The translations under genes and the position numbers were made by a program. The notes under the pieces were generated by a model. It worked only from the letters and a program-made list of their open reading frames with translations. It was not told the DNA's origin and made no database searches. DNA of 32,644 nucleotides. It comes from Planctomycetota bacterium. Lineage in GTDB: Bacteria; Planctomycetota; UBA11346. The stretch is from NCBI GenBank assembly GCA_027859175.1, contig JAQIBG010000069.1, positions 1 through 32,644 on the forward strand, read 5' to 3'. Shown piece by piece: positions 1 through 8,071 of this stretch (the first letter of the stretch is position 1; each line of letters starts with the position of its first letter).

Positions 1-262
1 CAGCAAACCCAGCGGCGGCTTCGGCATTGGCGCCACCGCGATCAACACCGAGGGCGACACCGTAACCGTCACCCTACGCTGCTTGGCCCCAGGCCCCGAC
101 GACATGACCACGGCCGCGATCACCCACCCCGCCACCTTGATTCCGGTCCCACGGCGGCTCGAGTTGGTGATCCGCATCACTGGCGCCCGTGCGCCCGCCG
201 GTGCCATCGATTTCGTGCCCAGCACCGGCGGCGGCTTTACCCTGATCGACGACCGACCATGA
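1..262 (+). CDS. C-terminal part of a PrcB-like protein (partial)
   Basis: The reading frame is open from base 2 and ends at TGA 260-262, giving 86 residues of a protein whose start lies outside the window. The visible part resembles the C-terminal domain of the PrcB protease-complex subunit family. It has a glycine-rich GGFGIGATAI strand, a second strand TVTVTLRCLAPGPDDM, and a closing segment with HPATLIPVPR. The TGA overlaps the ATG of rlmN by four bases (ATGA), so the two are probably translationally coupled. The family assignment comes from pattern recognition of a short fragment and is tentative. No catalytic role can be stated. Confidence 0.5.
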   Translation, partial: SKPSGGFGIGATAINTEGDTVTVTLRCLAPGPDDMTTAAITHPATLIPVPRRLELVIRITGARAPAGAIDFVPSTGGGFTLIDDRP

Positions 263-1278
263 CCCCCTACAGCTGGACCTTGGAAGCGGCCCGCACCTGG
301 GCCACCGAACGCGGCCTGCCAGCCTTCCGGGGCCAACAGCTGTTCGAGGCCCTGTACCGCGGCCAACCCGAACGCTTTGCCGACATCGCCGGCCTGCCCA
401 AGGAGCTCCGCGCCGAGCTCGACGCCGCCGGCCCCCTGGTTCCGGCGCAGGAAGTGGTTGGCCAGCATTCGCAAGACGGCACCCGCAAGAGCCTACTCGC
501 CTTCAGCGATAACAAGCGCGCCGAGTGTGTGTCGATCCCCACGTCCGATCGCCATACCATCTGCGTTAGCTCGCAAGTGGGCTGCGCCGTCGGCTGCACC
601 TTCTGCGCCTCGGGACTCAACGGGGTTGACCGCAGTTTGACCGCCGACGAGATCGTGTACCAGATCGTGCACCATCACCGTCGTCGCCCGGTCACCAATG
701 TGGTGTTCATGGGCTCGGGCGAGCCGCTGTTCAACTACGACACGGTGCTCGAAACCATTCGCATCCTAGCTGAACCGCGCGGACTCGGCATGGGCCGCCG
801 CCGCTTTACCGTTAGCACCTCGGGCGTGCCCGACCGCATCCGTCAACTTGGCCGCGACGAACCCCAAGTGACCCTGGCGCTGAGCCTACATGCCCCCGAT
901 GACGCCACCCGTTCACGCCTGGTGCCGCTCAACCGCCGCTGGCCGATCGCCGAACTGATGGCCGCGATGGACGACTACAGCCGCATGGTGAATCGGCGTA
1001 TCACGCTTGAATACGTGCTGCTACGCGATGCCAACATGCGCGATGATCAAGCCCGCGACCTCGCCGGCCTGGCACGGCGCTATGGCGCCCATATCAACCT
1101 GATCCCCTTCAATCCGGTCACCGACACCCCGCACCAACGCCCAAGTTGGGACGAGATCGACCGTTTCGCATCCCTGGTCGACGCCGCAGGCGGCAGCCTC
1201 ACCGTACGCGGCCAACGCGGTGCTGATATCGATGCCGCGTGCGGACAGCTTGCGCGCAAGCATGAGGGTCCGGCGTAG
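259..1278 (+). CDS. rlmN: 23S rRNA (adenine-C2)-methyltransferase RlmN
   Basis: This is a radical-SAM dual-specificity methyltransferase that methylates C2 of A2503 in 23S rRNA, and in many bacteria also A37 of some tRNAs. The 339-residue protein has the family length. The iron-sulfur motif CAVGCTFC supplies Cys109, Cys113 and Cys116. Cys102, in ICVSSQVGC, matches the second catalytic cysteine of the E. coli enzyme (C118). Cys328, in DIDAACGQL, matches the methyl-carrying C355. The SAM-binding motif is MGSGEP (residues 151-156) instead of the usual MGMGEP. VSTSGV and LALSLHAP are also conserved. The start was chosen because its ATG overlaps the upstream TGA. All catalytic residues are present, so it should be active. 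Confidence 0.96.
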   Translation: MTPYSWTLEAARTWATERGLPAFRGQQLFEALYRGQPERFADIAGLPKELRAELDAAGPLVPAQEVVGQHSQDGTRKSLLAFSDNKRAECVSIPTSDRHTICVSSQVGCAVGCTFCASGLNGVDRSLTADEIVYQIVHHHRRRPVTNVVFMGSGEPLFNYDTVLETIRILAEPRGLGMGRRRFTVSTSGVPDRIRQLGRDEPQVTLALSLHAPDDATRSRLVPLNRRWPIAELMAAMDDYSRMVNRRITLEYVLLRDANMRDDQARDLAGLARRYGAHINLIPFNPVTDTPHQRPSWDEIDRFASLVDAAGGSLTVRGQRGADIDAACGQLARKHEGPA

Positions 1279-1684
1279 TCTAGTCGGTTCCTTGTCCAGT
1301 CCTGATCTAAACCGGACAGCCCCCGCCGGACTGGAGCCCCCGCCGCAGGCACGGCACTGTTTAATGCCGATACGCCGCCCAAGGGCGGGAGCGATGGCAC
1401 TGACCGGCGCTATACCCAAGCGCGCTTGACCTAGCAGGCAGGGTCAAAAGGCCCTTCCATCGGCAACCCGTCCTACTATCATGGTGCGATATCCGCTCCG
1501 CGTAGCCTCCGCACAAGAAAATGCGCGTAAAGTAGTACACTTTTTGTCGAGTTGCCTCGTTCGCTGGCCATTTCTCCTGGCGCAAGATGTGTAGGCTGTG
1601 TAAAGTAAGAGGCGGATCGTACCTAGTTTCTCTCTATGCCCTTACAAGCAAGAGAGATGCAACACGAAAGACGGAGGAGATGCC
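1279..1684. other. 406-bp intergenic region upstream of the pseudopilin operon
   Basis: No convincing gene was found on either strand. Just after rlmN there is an 8-bp inverted repeat, TCCAGTCC at 1295-1302 and GGACTGGA at 1328-1335. It lacks a T-run, so it is only a weak terminator candidate. The second half is AT-richer and contains two possible -10 elements: TACACT at 1536-1541 and TAGGCT at 1592-1597. Neither has a good -35. A strong Shine-Dalgarno sequence, GGAGGAG at 1673-1679, lies five bases before the ATG at 1685 and fixes that start. The promoter of the pseudopilin operon is expected here but could not be placed with confidence. Confidence 0.5.
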
Positions 1685-2080
1685 ATGCGGCATCCAACAC
1701 AAGATGGCTTCAGTCTCCTCGAGGTGATGGTGGGTATGTCCATCCTTGCCCTCGGCCTGATGGCATCCACGGCATCGATGGTCACTGCCATCAACGCCAA
1801 AGATACCACCGCCGACCGCGACCTCGCTCTGGTGGCGATTGAAGGCACGCTCGAAGACATCCTCACCAATCAATTCTACAACACTGGCGACTTCGCCGGA
1901 TTTTATCCCGTGCTTGGCCTCACTCCTCCCGAGGGCCGCAGCAACGTCATCGAGGTCAAGGTCGAAGAACAAAACGGCAACGGCGATATCCTCCGGATCA
2001 CCCTCGAGGCCCAGTGGCTGCGCCGAGAAACTATCAACACGCAAACCCTCGTCTACTTACACACCAACCGTGGTGGCTGA
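1685..2080 (+). CDS. Type IV pilin-like minor pseudopilin (PilV/GspI-like)
   Basis: The 131-residue protein starts with a short basic leader and a prepilin peptidase site, DGFSLLEVMVGMSI. Cleavage would fall after Gly8 and leave N-methylated Phe with the conserved Glu at position +5. A hydrophobic helix follows (about residues 9-30), and then a small globular domain ending in short beta segments (VIEVKVEEQ, LRITLEAQW). The size and sequence fit the PilV/GspI group of minor pseudopilins, which sit at the tip of type IV pili or type II secretion pseudopili. GGAGGAG at 1673-1679 sets the start. It is the first of four closely spaced genes and precedes a second prepilin by 14 bp. Whether it serves a pilus or a secretion system cannot be decided here. 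Confidence 0.82.
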   Translation: MRHPTQDGFSLLEVMVGMSILALGLMASTASMVTAINAKDTTADRDLALVAIEGTLEDILTNQFYNTGDFAGFYPVLGLTPPEGRSNVIEVKVEEQNGNGDILRITLEAQWLRRETINTQTLVYLHTNRGG

Positions 2081-2094
2081 CCAAGGAGAATTCG

Positions 2095-3153
2095 ATGCGC
2101 ACGCAAGGCTTCACCCTCCTCGAGATCATGATCGGCAGCGCAATCCTGTCGGTCGTGCTGCTCACCACTGTGCAAACCATGAAGATGAGCGCAGACATCT
2201 CCACCGACACCGTCAGTCGCACCAACCTGGCGGCCGACGCGGGGCGCATCCTGCATCTGATCGCCATGGACCTGCGCGCTGCCGATAAAGACTTCATCTA
2301 CAACACCGATGACGCCACGGTGAATATTTTCAGCTATAAAACCTGCACCGGATTCTCGTCCAACGGAGCCCCTGTTTATGGCACCGAAGGCAATGTCACC
2401 ATCACCTTCGACAAGGTTGAAGGCACCCTGGTGCGAACCACCAACGAGGCCGAAACAATCCTCAGCGAACAAGTACTGCCGTATGATCTAATAGAAAAGG
2501 TGGAAGGCTTTGAGCTGATCAAAGACCTCAATTCGAGTCTCAACCACACCGTCTACGGCAATCGGATTCAGCTCAACCTGACCCTGGTTGCCAACTACGG
2601 CGAAGACTCCGAGATGCGCCACACCGCCTCGCGGGTGATCTTCCTGCGCAGTTGGCTGTTTAACACCGACGGCCTCAACGCCTCGCTCGGCAACGCCAAT
2701 CCTGGCGGCGGAAGCACTACCCTTCCCCCCGCCGACCAAACCGCCGAGGAATACCCGGCCGACTACCCGGATGAGCCGATCCCAGCCGACATCTTGACCC
2801 CGGTCGACAACAAGGGTGCCCCCAACGGCGCGCCGGCCCTCACCTGGCAAAACCTGAGCCCGCAACTCAGCGACGAGGACATTGCGTCAGGCAAGGACCC
2901 CTCACTGCTGGTGAAAATCACCATCAACACCAGCGCCCAAGGCAGCACCATCGTCGGCGACAGCATCACCGTCAATTTCCCGCACCACTACAATGAAGCA
3001 TTCGAGATCAAGAAGACCGACAACGGCAACGGCACCTTCACGCTCACGATTAGTGGACCGCGCGTTGGCAACACCCCGATCACAGTGGGTGCCAAGTCGA
3101 TCGATAAAAAGGGCAACCCCCTCGGTGAAGCTCTAGCCACCAATAGTTTCTAG
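2095..3153 (+). CDS. Type IV pilin-like minor pseudopilin (PilW/GspJ-like) with C-terminal extension
   Basis: The start at 2095 follows AAGGAG (2083-2088) and puts the prepilin site right at the N-terminus: MRTQGFTLLEIMIGSAILS. Gly5 is the processing site, and the Glu at mature position +5 is kept. A start further upstream would bury this signal. The 352-residue product has the N-terminal helix and then a domain resembling PilW/GspJ, with a LAADAGRILHLIAMDLRAAD-type helix. A proline-rich stretch around residues 215-250 leads into a C-terminal beta-rich domain of about 100 residues. The repeated SITVNFPHHYNE, TFTLTISGP and TPITVGAKS strands there suggest an immunoglobulin-like or adhesin-like fold, which is an inference. 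That extension is larger than in typical GspJ proteins. Confidence 0.8.
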   Translation: MRTQGFTLLEIMIGSAILSVVLLTTVQTMKMSADISTDTVSRTNLAADAGRILHLIAMDLRAADKDFIYNTDDATVNIFSYKTCTGFSSNGAPVYGTEGNVTITFDKVEGTLVRTTNEAETILSEQVLPYDLIEKVEGFELIKDLNSSLNHTVYGNRIQLNLTLVANYGEDSEMRHTASRVIFLRSWLFNTDGLNASLGNANPGGGSTTLPPADQTAEEYPADYPDEPIPADILTPVDNKGAPNGAPALTWQNLSPQLSDEDIASGKDPSLLVKITINTSAQGSTIVGDSITVNFPHHYNEAFEIKKTDNGNGTFTLTISGPRVGNTPITVGAKSIDKKGNPLGEALATNSF

Positions 3154-3162
3154 GGAGCGAAC

Positions 3163-4551
3163 ATGACCCCCGCGCACAGTCGTACCGGCGTCGCCATTAT
3201 CACCGCCCTGGTCCTCATCTTGACCTTAACGGCGATGGCTGCCACGATCACCAGCCTGACCGTCACTGGTCTGCAGCAGCAAGAATACCGCAAAGATACG
3301 GTGTCGATTCTGATGAGCGCGGAGTCTGGCCTGAACATGGGCATTGCCCATCTTCAACAGAACTACGGTAGCCTGGTTGGCCCTGGCGGCGATCTAGACG
3401 TAACCGACACCAGCAAAACCCAGATCACCGTCCCACTGAGCAATTACGCCGATGCCAGCCTTGATCCTGGGACCATGATCAATGGCACCATGATTGACGT
3501 TACCGTTCAGTATCAATTCCGCGACACGGTTGACACCTCAAGCTTCCTCATAAGCAGTACTGCCACCGTAGGTGAAGCCAGCGACCCAGCCAACTACCGC
3601 CGCACGCGTGTTGAAGCCACGGTAATGCCCATCCCACAAGAAGTTTTCGATAACGCCATGTTGGCGCTTGAAGGCTATGATTTCACCGGCAGCGCTGGCG
3701 CCGACAGCTGGAACAGCAACGACACCACCACCTGGCCCAATGGCTACGTCGCAGGCGGTGCCTCTGGTGGCTTTGGCGACCTCGCTTCAGAAGGTGATAT
3801 CAGCGAGGGCAATGGCACCTTCTTCGACCACGTTTACGACAACCGCGAATTGCCCCTCCCCTTCTTCGATTATGAATCGCAGAAGGCCGGTGCCGGCAGC
3901 CTGACACCGATTGGCGATGGCGCAGGCCTCGTCAGCAACACCTACGTCGGCAGCATGCCCAGCAATACCCTCACGCTGTCGGCCGGTTCCTACTCCTGCA
4001 CTGCGATTGACCTGGGCAACCAACACTACATCGAAGTGACGGGCGCCGTGGAGATCTATGTCGACAAACACATCGTCTTCGCACCCAAAAGCGGCGACGT
4101 GGTGATCAAGTACACCGGCGGTACTCTCAAGCTGTATCAAGGTGATTACACCGGCACCGAAAGTAGCTTCGACAACAACGGTGGCATTCTCGGCGATGCA
4201 ACCCCAGTCGGCGGCAATAATTGGTCAAGCGTCAAGGCCAACCCGCAAAACCTGATCGTGTTCACTGAGTACAAGGGCACCATGCAGATGAATGGCAACG
4301 GCCTCACGGCCGCGGTGTTTTTCGCGCCCGAAGCTACGATCAAATTCAATGGCACCTTCGATTTCTTCGGGTCGGTCATCGCCAAGCGCTTTGACTCCAA
4401 GGTCGGCAACTCCGACGACCCGGGTAAGGTCAACGGCAGCTTCACTTTCCACTACGATGAAAACCTCAAAGACCTTGACCTCGGCCTCACCGCTCGCCTG
4501 CTGATCCAAGGCTGGCGCTCGTTCAATCTTGGTGTAGGCCATAGAGACTGA
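3163..4551 (+). CDS. PilX-like pilus assembly protein with DUF7305-like C-terminus
   Basis: The 462-residue protein begins with a short polar segment and one hydrophobic helix (about residues 9-31), then a helix containing AESGLNMGIAHLQ. This is the arrangement of PilX N-terminal pilus assembly proteins and GspK relatives. The canonical prepilin motif is not present. Residues about 250-440 form repetitive beta structure. The motif VFFAPEATIKFNGTFDFFGS, followed by IAKRF and a closing FHYDENL, is typical of the DUF7305 domain found behind PilX N-termini. A Shine-Dalgarno-like AGGGAG lies just before the ATG, 9 bp after the preceding stop. It is probably a minor, surface-exposed pilus or secretion component that works with the two upstream pseudopilins. 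Confidence 0.75.
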   Translation: MTPAHSRTGVAIITALVLILTLTAMAATITSLTVTGLQQQEYRKDTVSILMSAESGLNMGIAHLQQNYGSLVGPGGDLDVTDTSKTQITVPLSNYADASLDPGTMINGTMIDVTVQYQFRDTVDTSSFLISSTATVGEASDPANYRRTRVEATVMPIPQEVFDNAMLALEGYDFTGSAGADSWNSNDTTTWPNGYVAGGASGGFGDLASEGDISEGNGTFFDHVYDNRELPLPFFDYESQKAGAGSLTPIGDGAGLVSNTYVGSMPSNTLTLSAGSYSCTAIDLGNQHYIEVTGAVEIYVDKHIVFAPKSGDVVIKYTGGTLKLYQGDYTGTESSFDNNGGILGDATPVGGNNWSSVKANPQNLIVFTEYKGTMQMNGNGLTAAVFFAPEATIKFNGTFDFFGSVIAKRFDSKVGNSDDPGKVNGSFTFHYDENLKDLDLGLTARLLIQGWRSFNLGVGHRD

Positions 4552-4572
4552 TTTGCCGAGGACACTGGCCCA

Positions 4573-5670
4573 ATGCTACTCATTCGATTCGCACTCGCGC
4601 TCGCACTAATCGCAACCGCTCTGCCCACAGCCCGGGCCGTAGACGGTGCTGCTCCGATCGTTGCCCCCCAAGAGGAAGAAACTGCAGAACAAGCCCAAGA
4701 AGCACAGTTCAAGGCCTGGCTCGAACTCGACCTCACCGTGCTGCGACGCACCCTTAAGCAAGAGAGCATGCCCACCCGGGCACGCTTCTACCGCTGGCTG
4801 CCAACCACCGGACGCTCTGAACTGTACCCAGTAACCGTTGACGCGTTGCATGCTGAAGACGCGCTTGAGATTGAATCAGCAATCCACGCGCTAGTGCGCA
4901 TTCGCGTCCCACTGCTAATCGACAATCTCGGCAGCATCCGCGAACTCACAGCGCATCACCATCCGCGGGTTCGCTATGTAGCCTGCGTCACACTCGGTCG
5001 CCTCCGTGATGACCTCGCGCTCGAATACCTCATCGATCGCCTCAATGACACCAAAGAAATCAGCAGAGAGGCCCACAAAGCGCTGAAAGAAATATCCGAC
5101 ACCGACAACGGAACCGACCCGGCCGAATGGACAGCCTGGCTGCAGGAGTGGCTGAGCACTGAAGAGACCATCATCCCTGAGTTGATCGCCAAATTTGAAG
5201 GCGCCGAACGCATTGAGAAACTCAAGGTCATGCATCAGATGTTGCTGTTCAAGAGCCATCGGCATCAGGTCGGTGATAAGCTCGCCGAAATCGCCGCACA
5301 AGAAAATGATCCTAGCATGGTCACGCTCGCAATTGACGGCATGCGCAATCTTGGCGGAGTTGCGGCGCTCAAGTCGCCAGAGGCAGTGGGGCGCAGCATT
5401 ACCGAAGTCCTCGGCGACCTCGAAGACACCGGCATTCTGGTGGCTCGCGAGCGCACCAAAACCACCGAGGAGGTCGACGAGGGTGGCATCAAAGCCAGTC
5501 AGATCATCACCCTCTTGGTGATGCTCAGCCTGATCGGCGGCGTGATGATTTGGACAGTTCGGTTTGCGAAGAAAAACCCAACCCGTGTGCGCAAGTTGAC
5601 CTCCCGCTTGAAAAAGGGCACGCACCGCCTCACCAAGTCGATCAAGCGCAAGATCACCTTCACACGCTAG
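4573..5670 (+). CDS. Membrane-anchored HEAT-repeat protein
   Basis: The 365-residue product has a signal peptide (residues 1 to about 22, ending TARA). A periplasmic or extracytoplasmic region follows, with HEAT/Armadillo-like helical repeats around residues 85-175, including HHPRVRYVACVTLGRLRDD. There is one transmembrane helix near residues 314-334 (IITLLVMLSLIGGVMIW). The tail of about 30 residues is strongly basic and should lie in the cytoplasm. HEAT repeats usually mediate protein-protein contacts. The gene is the last of the pseudopilin operon, 21 bp after the previous stop, and is preceded by GAGG at 4560-4563. It may be a scaffold for the pilus-like machine, but that rests on gene order alone. 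No enzymatic motif was seen. Confidence 0.7.
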   Translation: MLLIRFALALALIATALPTARAVDGAAPIVAPQEEETAEQAQEAQFKAWLELDLTVLRRTLKQESMPTRARFYRWLPTTGRSELYPVTVDALHAEDALEIESAIHALVRIRVPLLIDNLGSIRELTAHHHPRVRYVACVTLGRLRDDLALEYLIDRLNDTKEISREAHKALKEISDTDNGTDPAEWTAWLQEWLSTEETIIPELIAKFEGAERIEKLKVMHQMLLFKSHRHQVGDKLAEIAAQENDPSMVTLAIDGMRNLGGVAALKSPEAVGRSITEVLGDLEDTGILVARERTKTTEEVDEGGIKASQIITLLVMLSLIGGVMIWTVRFAKKNPTRVRKLTSRLKKGTHRLTKSIKRKITFTR

Positions 5671-5683
5671 GCAGCCAAGCCCC

Positions 5684-6514
5684 TCACTGCTGGCGCAATG
5701 CACTCGGCGTGCAGCCGTATTCGCGGCGGCAGGTTTGGATGAACCAAGCTTGGCTCGAGAAGCCGCACAGTTCGCTGACGCGGGCCAAGCTCAAACTTGG
5801 ATCGCGCAGTAGCTCGGCGGCGCGTTCCAGACGTCGCTGCGCCACATGACGACTGAATCCACAGGTTCCGTGTTGGGTGAAAACGCGCGACAGGTGGCTC
5901 GGGTGAATGCCCACGGCCGCCGCAACGCGGCGCCGATCCAGATCTTCGCCCAGGCCCTCATCGATAACCTGACACGCCGCGCGATAATGCCTGAGCCCCG
6001 GCTCAGCCACCACCTCGGGGTCATCAAGCACTTGGCCTGCGAGCGTCCACACGGCGGCTATCAGCGCATCACAATGCGGCCCCGCCGGCAATCGGCCGGC
6101 CGCCGCTAGGGCGGCCAACAAGGCGCGGGTCTCCAGGCCTCGGGTATTGCTGCGCACATGCCAGCCCAGGCCATGGCCCACGCCACGCCGACTGCGGCTA
6201 AAGCGGCGATACATGATGGTATCTTCAGCTACCAGTGCGTTGAGCATCTCGGCGCGCTTCGCGGCCGGTGCCAGCCCGCCCCCCGGGGCCACCGCCAGAC
6301 ACTGGCCCGGCTCCACGTCGACCTGCACCACCTGAGCCTGATCGAGATAGCGGTGCGCGGCGTTACCCGACAAGCAGCACAGGATCCGCAACGACGCCAA
6401 GGTGGTGCCGCCGAGGGCGCGCAAGGCTGCTCCGTCCTCGCACACCAGCGCTGCGCAGGGCGGCGCCCGGCGCCACCAAGCGCGATACTGCTCAAGCCAA
6501 GATGGCGTCTGCAT
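5684..6514 (-). CDS. AraC-family transcriptional regulator
   Basis: The 276-residue protein has an N-terminal effector-binding region and a C-terminal AraC/XylS double helix-turn-helix (about residues 175-275). The first helix-turn-helix includes DLDRRRVAAAVGIHPSHLSR. The second carries the family signature around SLARVSELCGFSSQAWFIQ and CRREYGCTPSALRQ. The N-terminal half has no strong motif and probably senses a small molecule, perhaps a sugar. It is transcribed divergently from a sulfatase 89 bp away, the classic arrangement for a local activator. No Shine-Dalgarno was seen in front of the ATG. It converges with the HEAT-repeat gene across a 13-bp gap. Control of the sulfatase is inferred from context. 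Confidence 0.88.
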   Translation of the reverse strand: MQTPSWLEQYRAWWRRAPPCAALVCEDGAALRALGGTTLASLRILCCLSGNAAHRYLDQAQVVQVDVEPGQCLAVAPGGGLAPAAKRAEMLNALVAEDTIMYRRFSRSRRGVGHGLGWHVRSNTRGLETRALLAALAAAGRLPAGPHCDALIAAVWTLAGQVLDDPEVVAEPGLRHYRAACQVIDEGLGEDLDRRRVAAAVGIHPSHLSRVFTQHGTCGFSRHVAQRRLERAAELLRDPSLSLARVSELCGFSSQAWFIQTCRREYGCTPSALRQQ

Positions 6515-6603
6515 GTATCAAAAACTAAATTTAGGATTGTAAAACAACAATGAAAATGCCCATGTTTTCGAGTACACTGCGCGCATAGCATAACGGAGCC
6601 CCA
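6515..6603. promoter_or_regulatory. Divergent promoter region between AraC regulator and sulfatase
   Basis: This AT-rich 89-bp stretch contrasts with the surrounding GC-rich DNA. On the plus strand a -10-like TACACT (6573-6578) and a ribosome-binding CGGAG lie before the sulfatase ATG. On the minus strand TACAAT (complement of 6536-6541) could serve the regulator. AAAAC at 6521 and AAAAC at 6541 are 20 bp apart, about two helical turns, as in direct-repeat AraC-family operators. The operator assignment is speculative. Confidence 0.45.
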
Positions 6604-7998
6604 ATGACTCGCCCCAACATCCTGCTCATCCACTCCGATCAACACCGCTATGACTGCCTCGGCTGCACCGGCCACCCGCTGCAGCGCAGCCCCAATCTCG
6701 ACCGTCTCGCCAACGACGGCGTGTGCTTCGATCAGGCTTACTGCCCCTCGCCGATCTGCTCGCCGGCCCGCGCCAGCCTCCTCACCGGCGCCTGGCCCCA
6801 CCAGCACCGCTGTCTGTCGATCCCCGGCACCGAGATCCACCGCCGGGCCAAAGATGAGTTTCCGTGTTTTAGTGAGATTCTCGCCGAGGCCGGTTACGGC
6901 TGCTCGTGGATCGGCAAGTTCCATCAAGAAGTCAGCGGCATGCCCACCGACCACGGCTTCATGGATTTCACTCCCGAGGCCGCCTACGTCGATTGGCGCC
7001 GCGCCCAAGGCATCCCCGAACTCACCAAACGGCCCGACTTCTGGTTTGGCGAATGCGACCCGCACGTCACCGAGCAGAAAACCCGCCTGCACTGGGGTGC
7101 CGACCGAGTCCTTGAACGCATGGCCAGCCACTACGCCGCCGACCGCCCCTTCTTCGTCCGCTGGGACCCCTCCGAACCCCATCTGCCGTGTCGCCCGCCA
7201 CCCGAACTGCTCGCGCATTACCCGGTTGATGCGATCGAACCCTGGGGCAGCTTCGGCTGCGATCTCAGCGATCGCCCCTACATCCAACGCCAGCAATTGC
7301 ACACCTGGCGCGTACAGGATTGGTCGTGGTCTGACTGGGCCCCGGTGGTGGCGCGCTACCACGCTGAGATCGAATGCCTCGACCTGCAAGTTGGGCGCCT
7401 GCGCGCGTGGCTTGAAGACCAGGGCCTGCTCGACAACACCCTCATCATCTACAGCACCGACCACGGCGACCTATGTGGCGGCCACGGCATGCTCGACAAG
7501 CACTACATCATGTACGACGAGGTGATGCGCGTGCCTGTGATCGCGCGCTTCCCACAACGCCTCGCCTCCGGCATGCGCTGTGACGCCTTCGTTGCAAGCG
7601 CGCTCGATATCGCCGCCACCATTCTTGACGCCGCCGCTTGCCAGCAACCCGTCAGCTTTGCTGGCCGCAGTTTGTTTGCCGTGGCCGATGGCAGCGATCC
7701 GGCGCCACGCTCCGATATCTACGCGAGTTGGCACGGCGGCCAATTTGGCAGCTATACCCAACGCATGATTCGCGAGCGTACACTCAAATATATTTGGAAC
7801 GCCACCGCCGTCGATGAACTGTACGACCTTGAGCGCGACCCGCATGAGCGCATCAATCGCATCGCCGACCCAAGCTACGCCGCGCATCCGCCGCGTCTGC
7901 GCAAGCGGCTTGTGACAGTGATGGACGAACTCAAAGATCCGGCACTCAATATGTGGACCCGCGATCAACTCGAGAATTCGCTCATGGCGCCAGCCTAA
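6604..7998 (+). CDS. Type I (formylglycine) sulfatase
   Basis: The 464-residue protein is an arylsulfatase-family hydrolase that removes sulfate esters. Cys52, in ICSPARASLLTG, fits the C-x-P-A-R signature whose cysteine is oxidised to formylglycine. The N-terminal metal-binding HSDQHRYDCLG, the WIGKFH lysine motif and the late metal site STDHGDLCGGHGML are all present, so the active site looks complete. It most resembles the choline-sulfatase and sulfoglucosamine-type branch. There is no signal peptide: the protein starts directly with MTRPNILLIHSDQ. It therefore probably acts in the cytoplasm on imported sulfated compounds. The modifying enzyme is not in the window. The divergent AraC gene is the likely regulator. 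The substrate is unknown. Confidence 0.92.
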   Translation: MTRPNILLIHSDQHRYDCLGCTGHPLQRSPNLDRLANDGVCFDQAYCPSPICSPARASLLTGAWPHQHRCLSIPGTEIHRRAKDEFPCFSEILAEAGYGCSWIGKFHQEVSGMPTDHGFMDFTPEAAYVDWRRAQGIPELTKRPDFWFGECDPHVTEQKTRLHWGADRVLERMASHYAADRPFFVRWDPSEPHLPCRPPPELLAHYPVDAIEPWGSFGCDLSDRPYIQRQQLHTWRVQDWSWSDWAPVVARYHAEIECLDLQVGRLRAWLEDQGLLDNTLIIYSTDHGDLCGGHGMLDKHYIMYDEVMRVPVIARFPQRLASGMRCDAFVASALDIAATILDAAACQQPVSFAGRSLFAVADGSDPAPRSDIYASWHGGQFGSYTQRMIRERTLKYIWNATAVDELYDLERDPHERINRIADPSYAAHPPRLRKRLVTVMDELKDPALNMWTRDQLENSLMAPA

Positions 7999-8013
7999 TT
8001 ATCCGCCACAGAC

Positions 8014-8046
8014 AAAAAAACGGCCGGCACCCATCGGGCGCCGGCC
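8014..8046 (-). terminator. Intrinsic terminator of the minus-strand gene ending at 8072
   Basis: GGCCGGC at 8022-8028 pairs perfectly with GCCGGCC at 8040-8046. Three more C-G pairs lie inside, around a 3-nt loop. On the minus strand the hairpin is followed by seven T residues (the A-run 8014-8020). This is a textbook rho-independent terminator placed 26 bp after the minus-strand gene. The same hairpin separates it from the convergent sulfatase gene. Confidence 0.9.
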
Positions 8047-8071
8047 ATTGCAACACACACTGCAGCAAAAG

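Noticed and set aside
1361-1585. 74-codon minus-strand open frame after rlmN
   Set aside because: There is no ribosome-binding site and no domain, and its composition does not resemble the real genes of the window.
6229-7464. 411-codon minus-strand open frame covering the sulfatase and part of the AraC gene
   Set aside because: It is antisense to two well-supported genes and crosses their promoter region. No domain was recognised.
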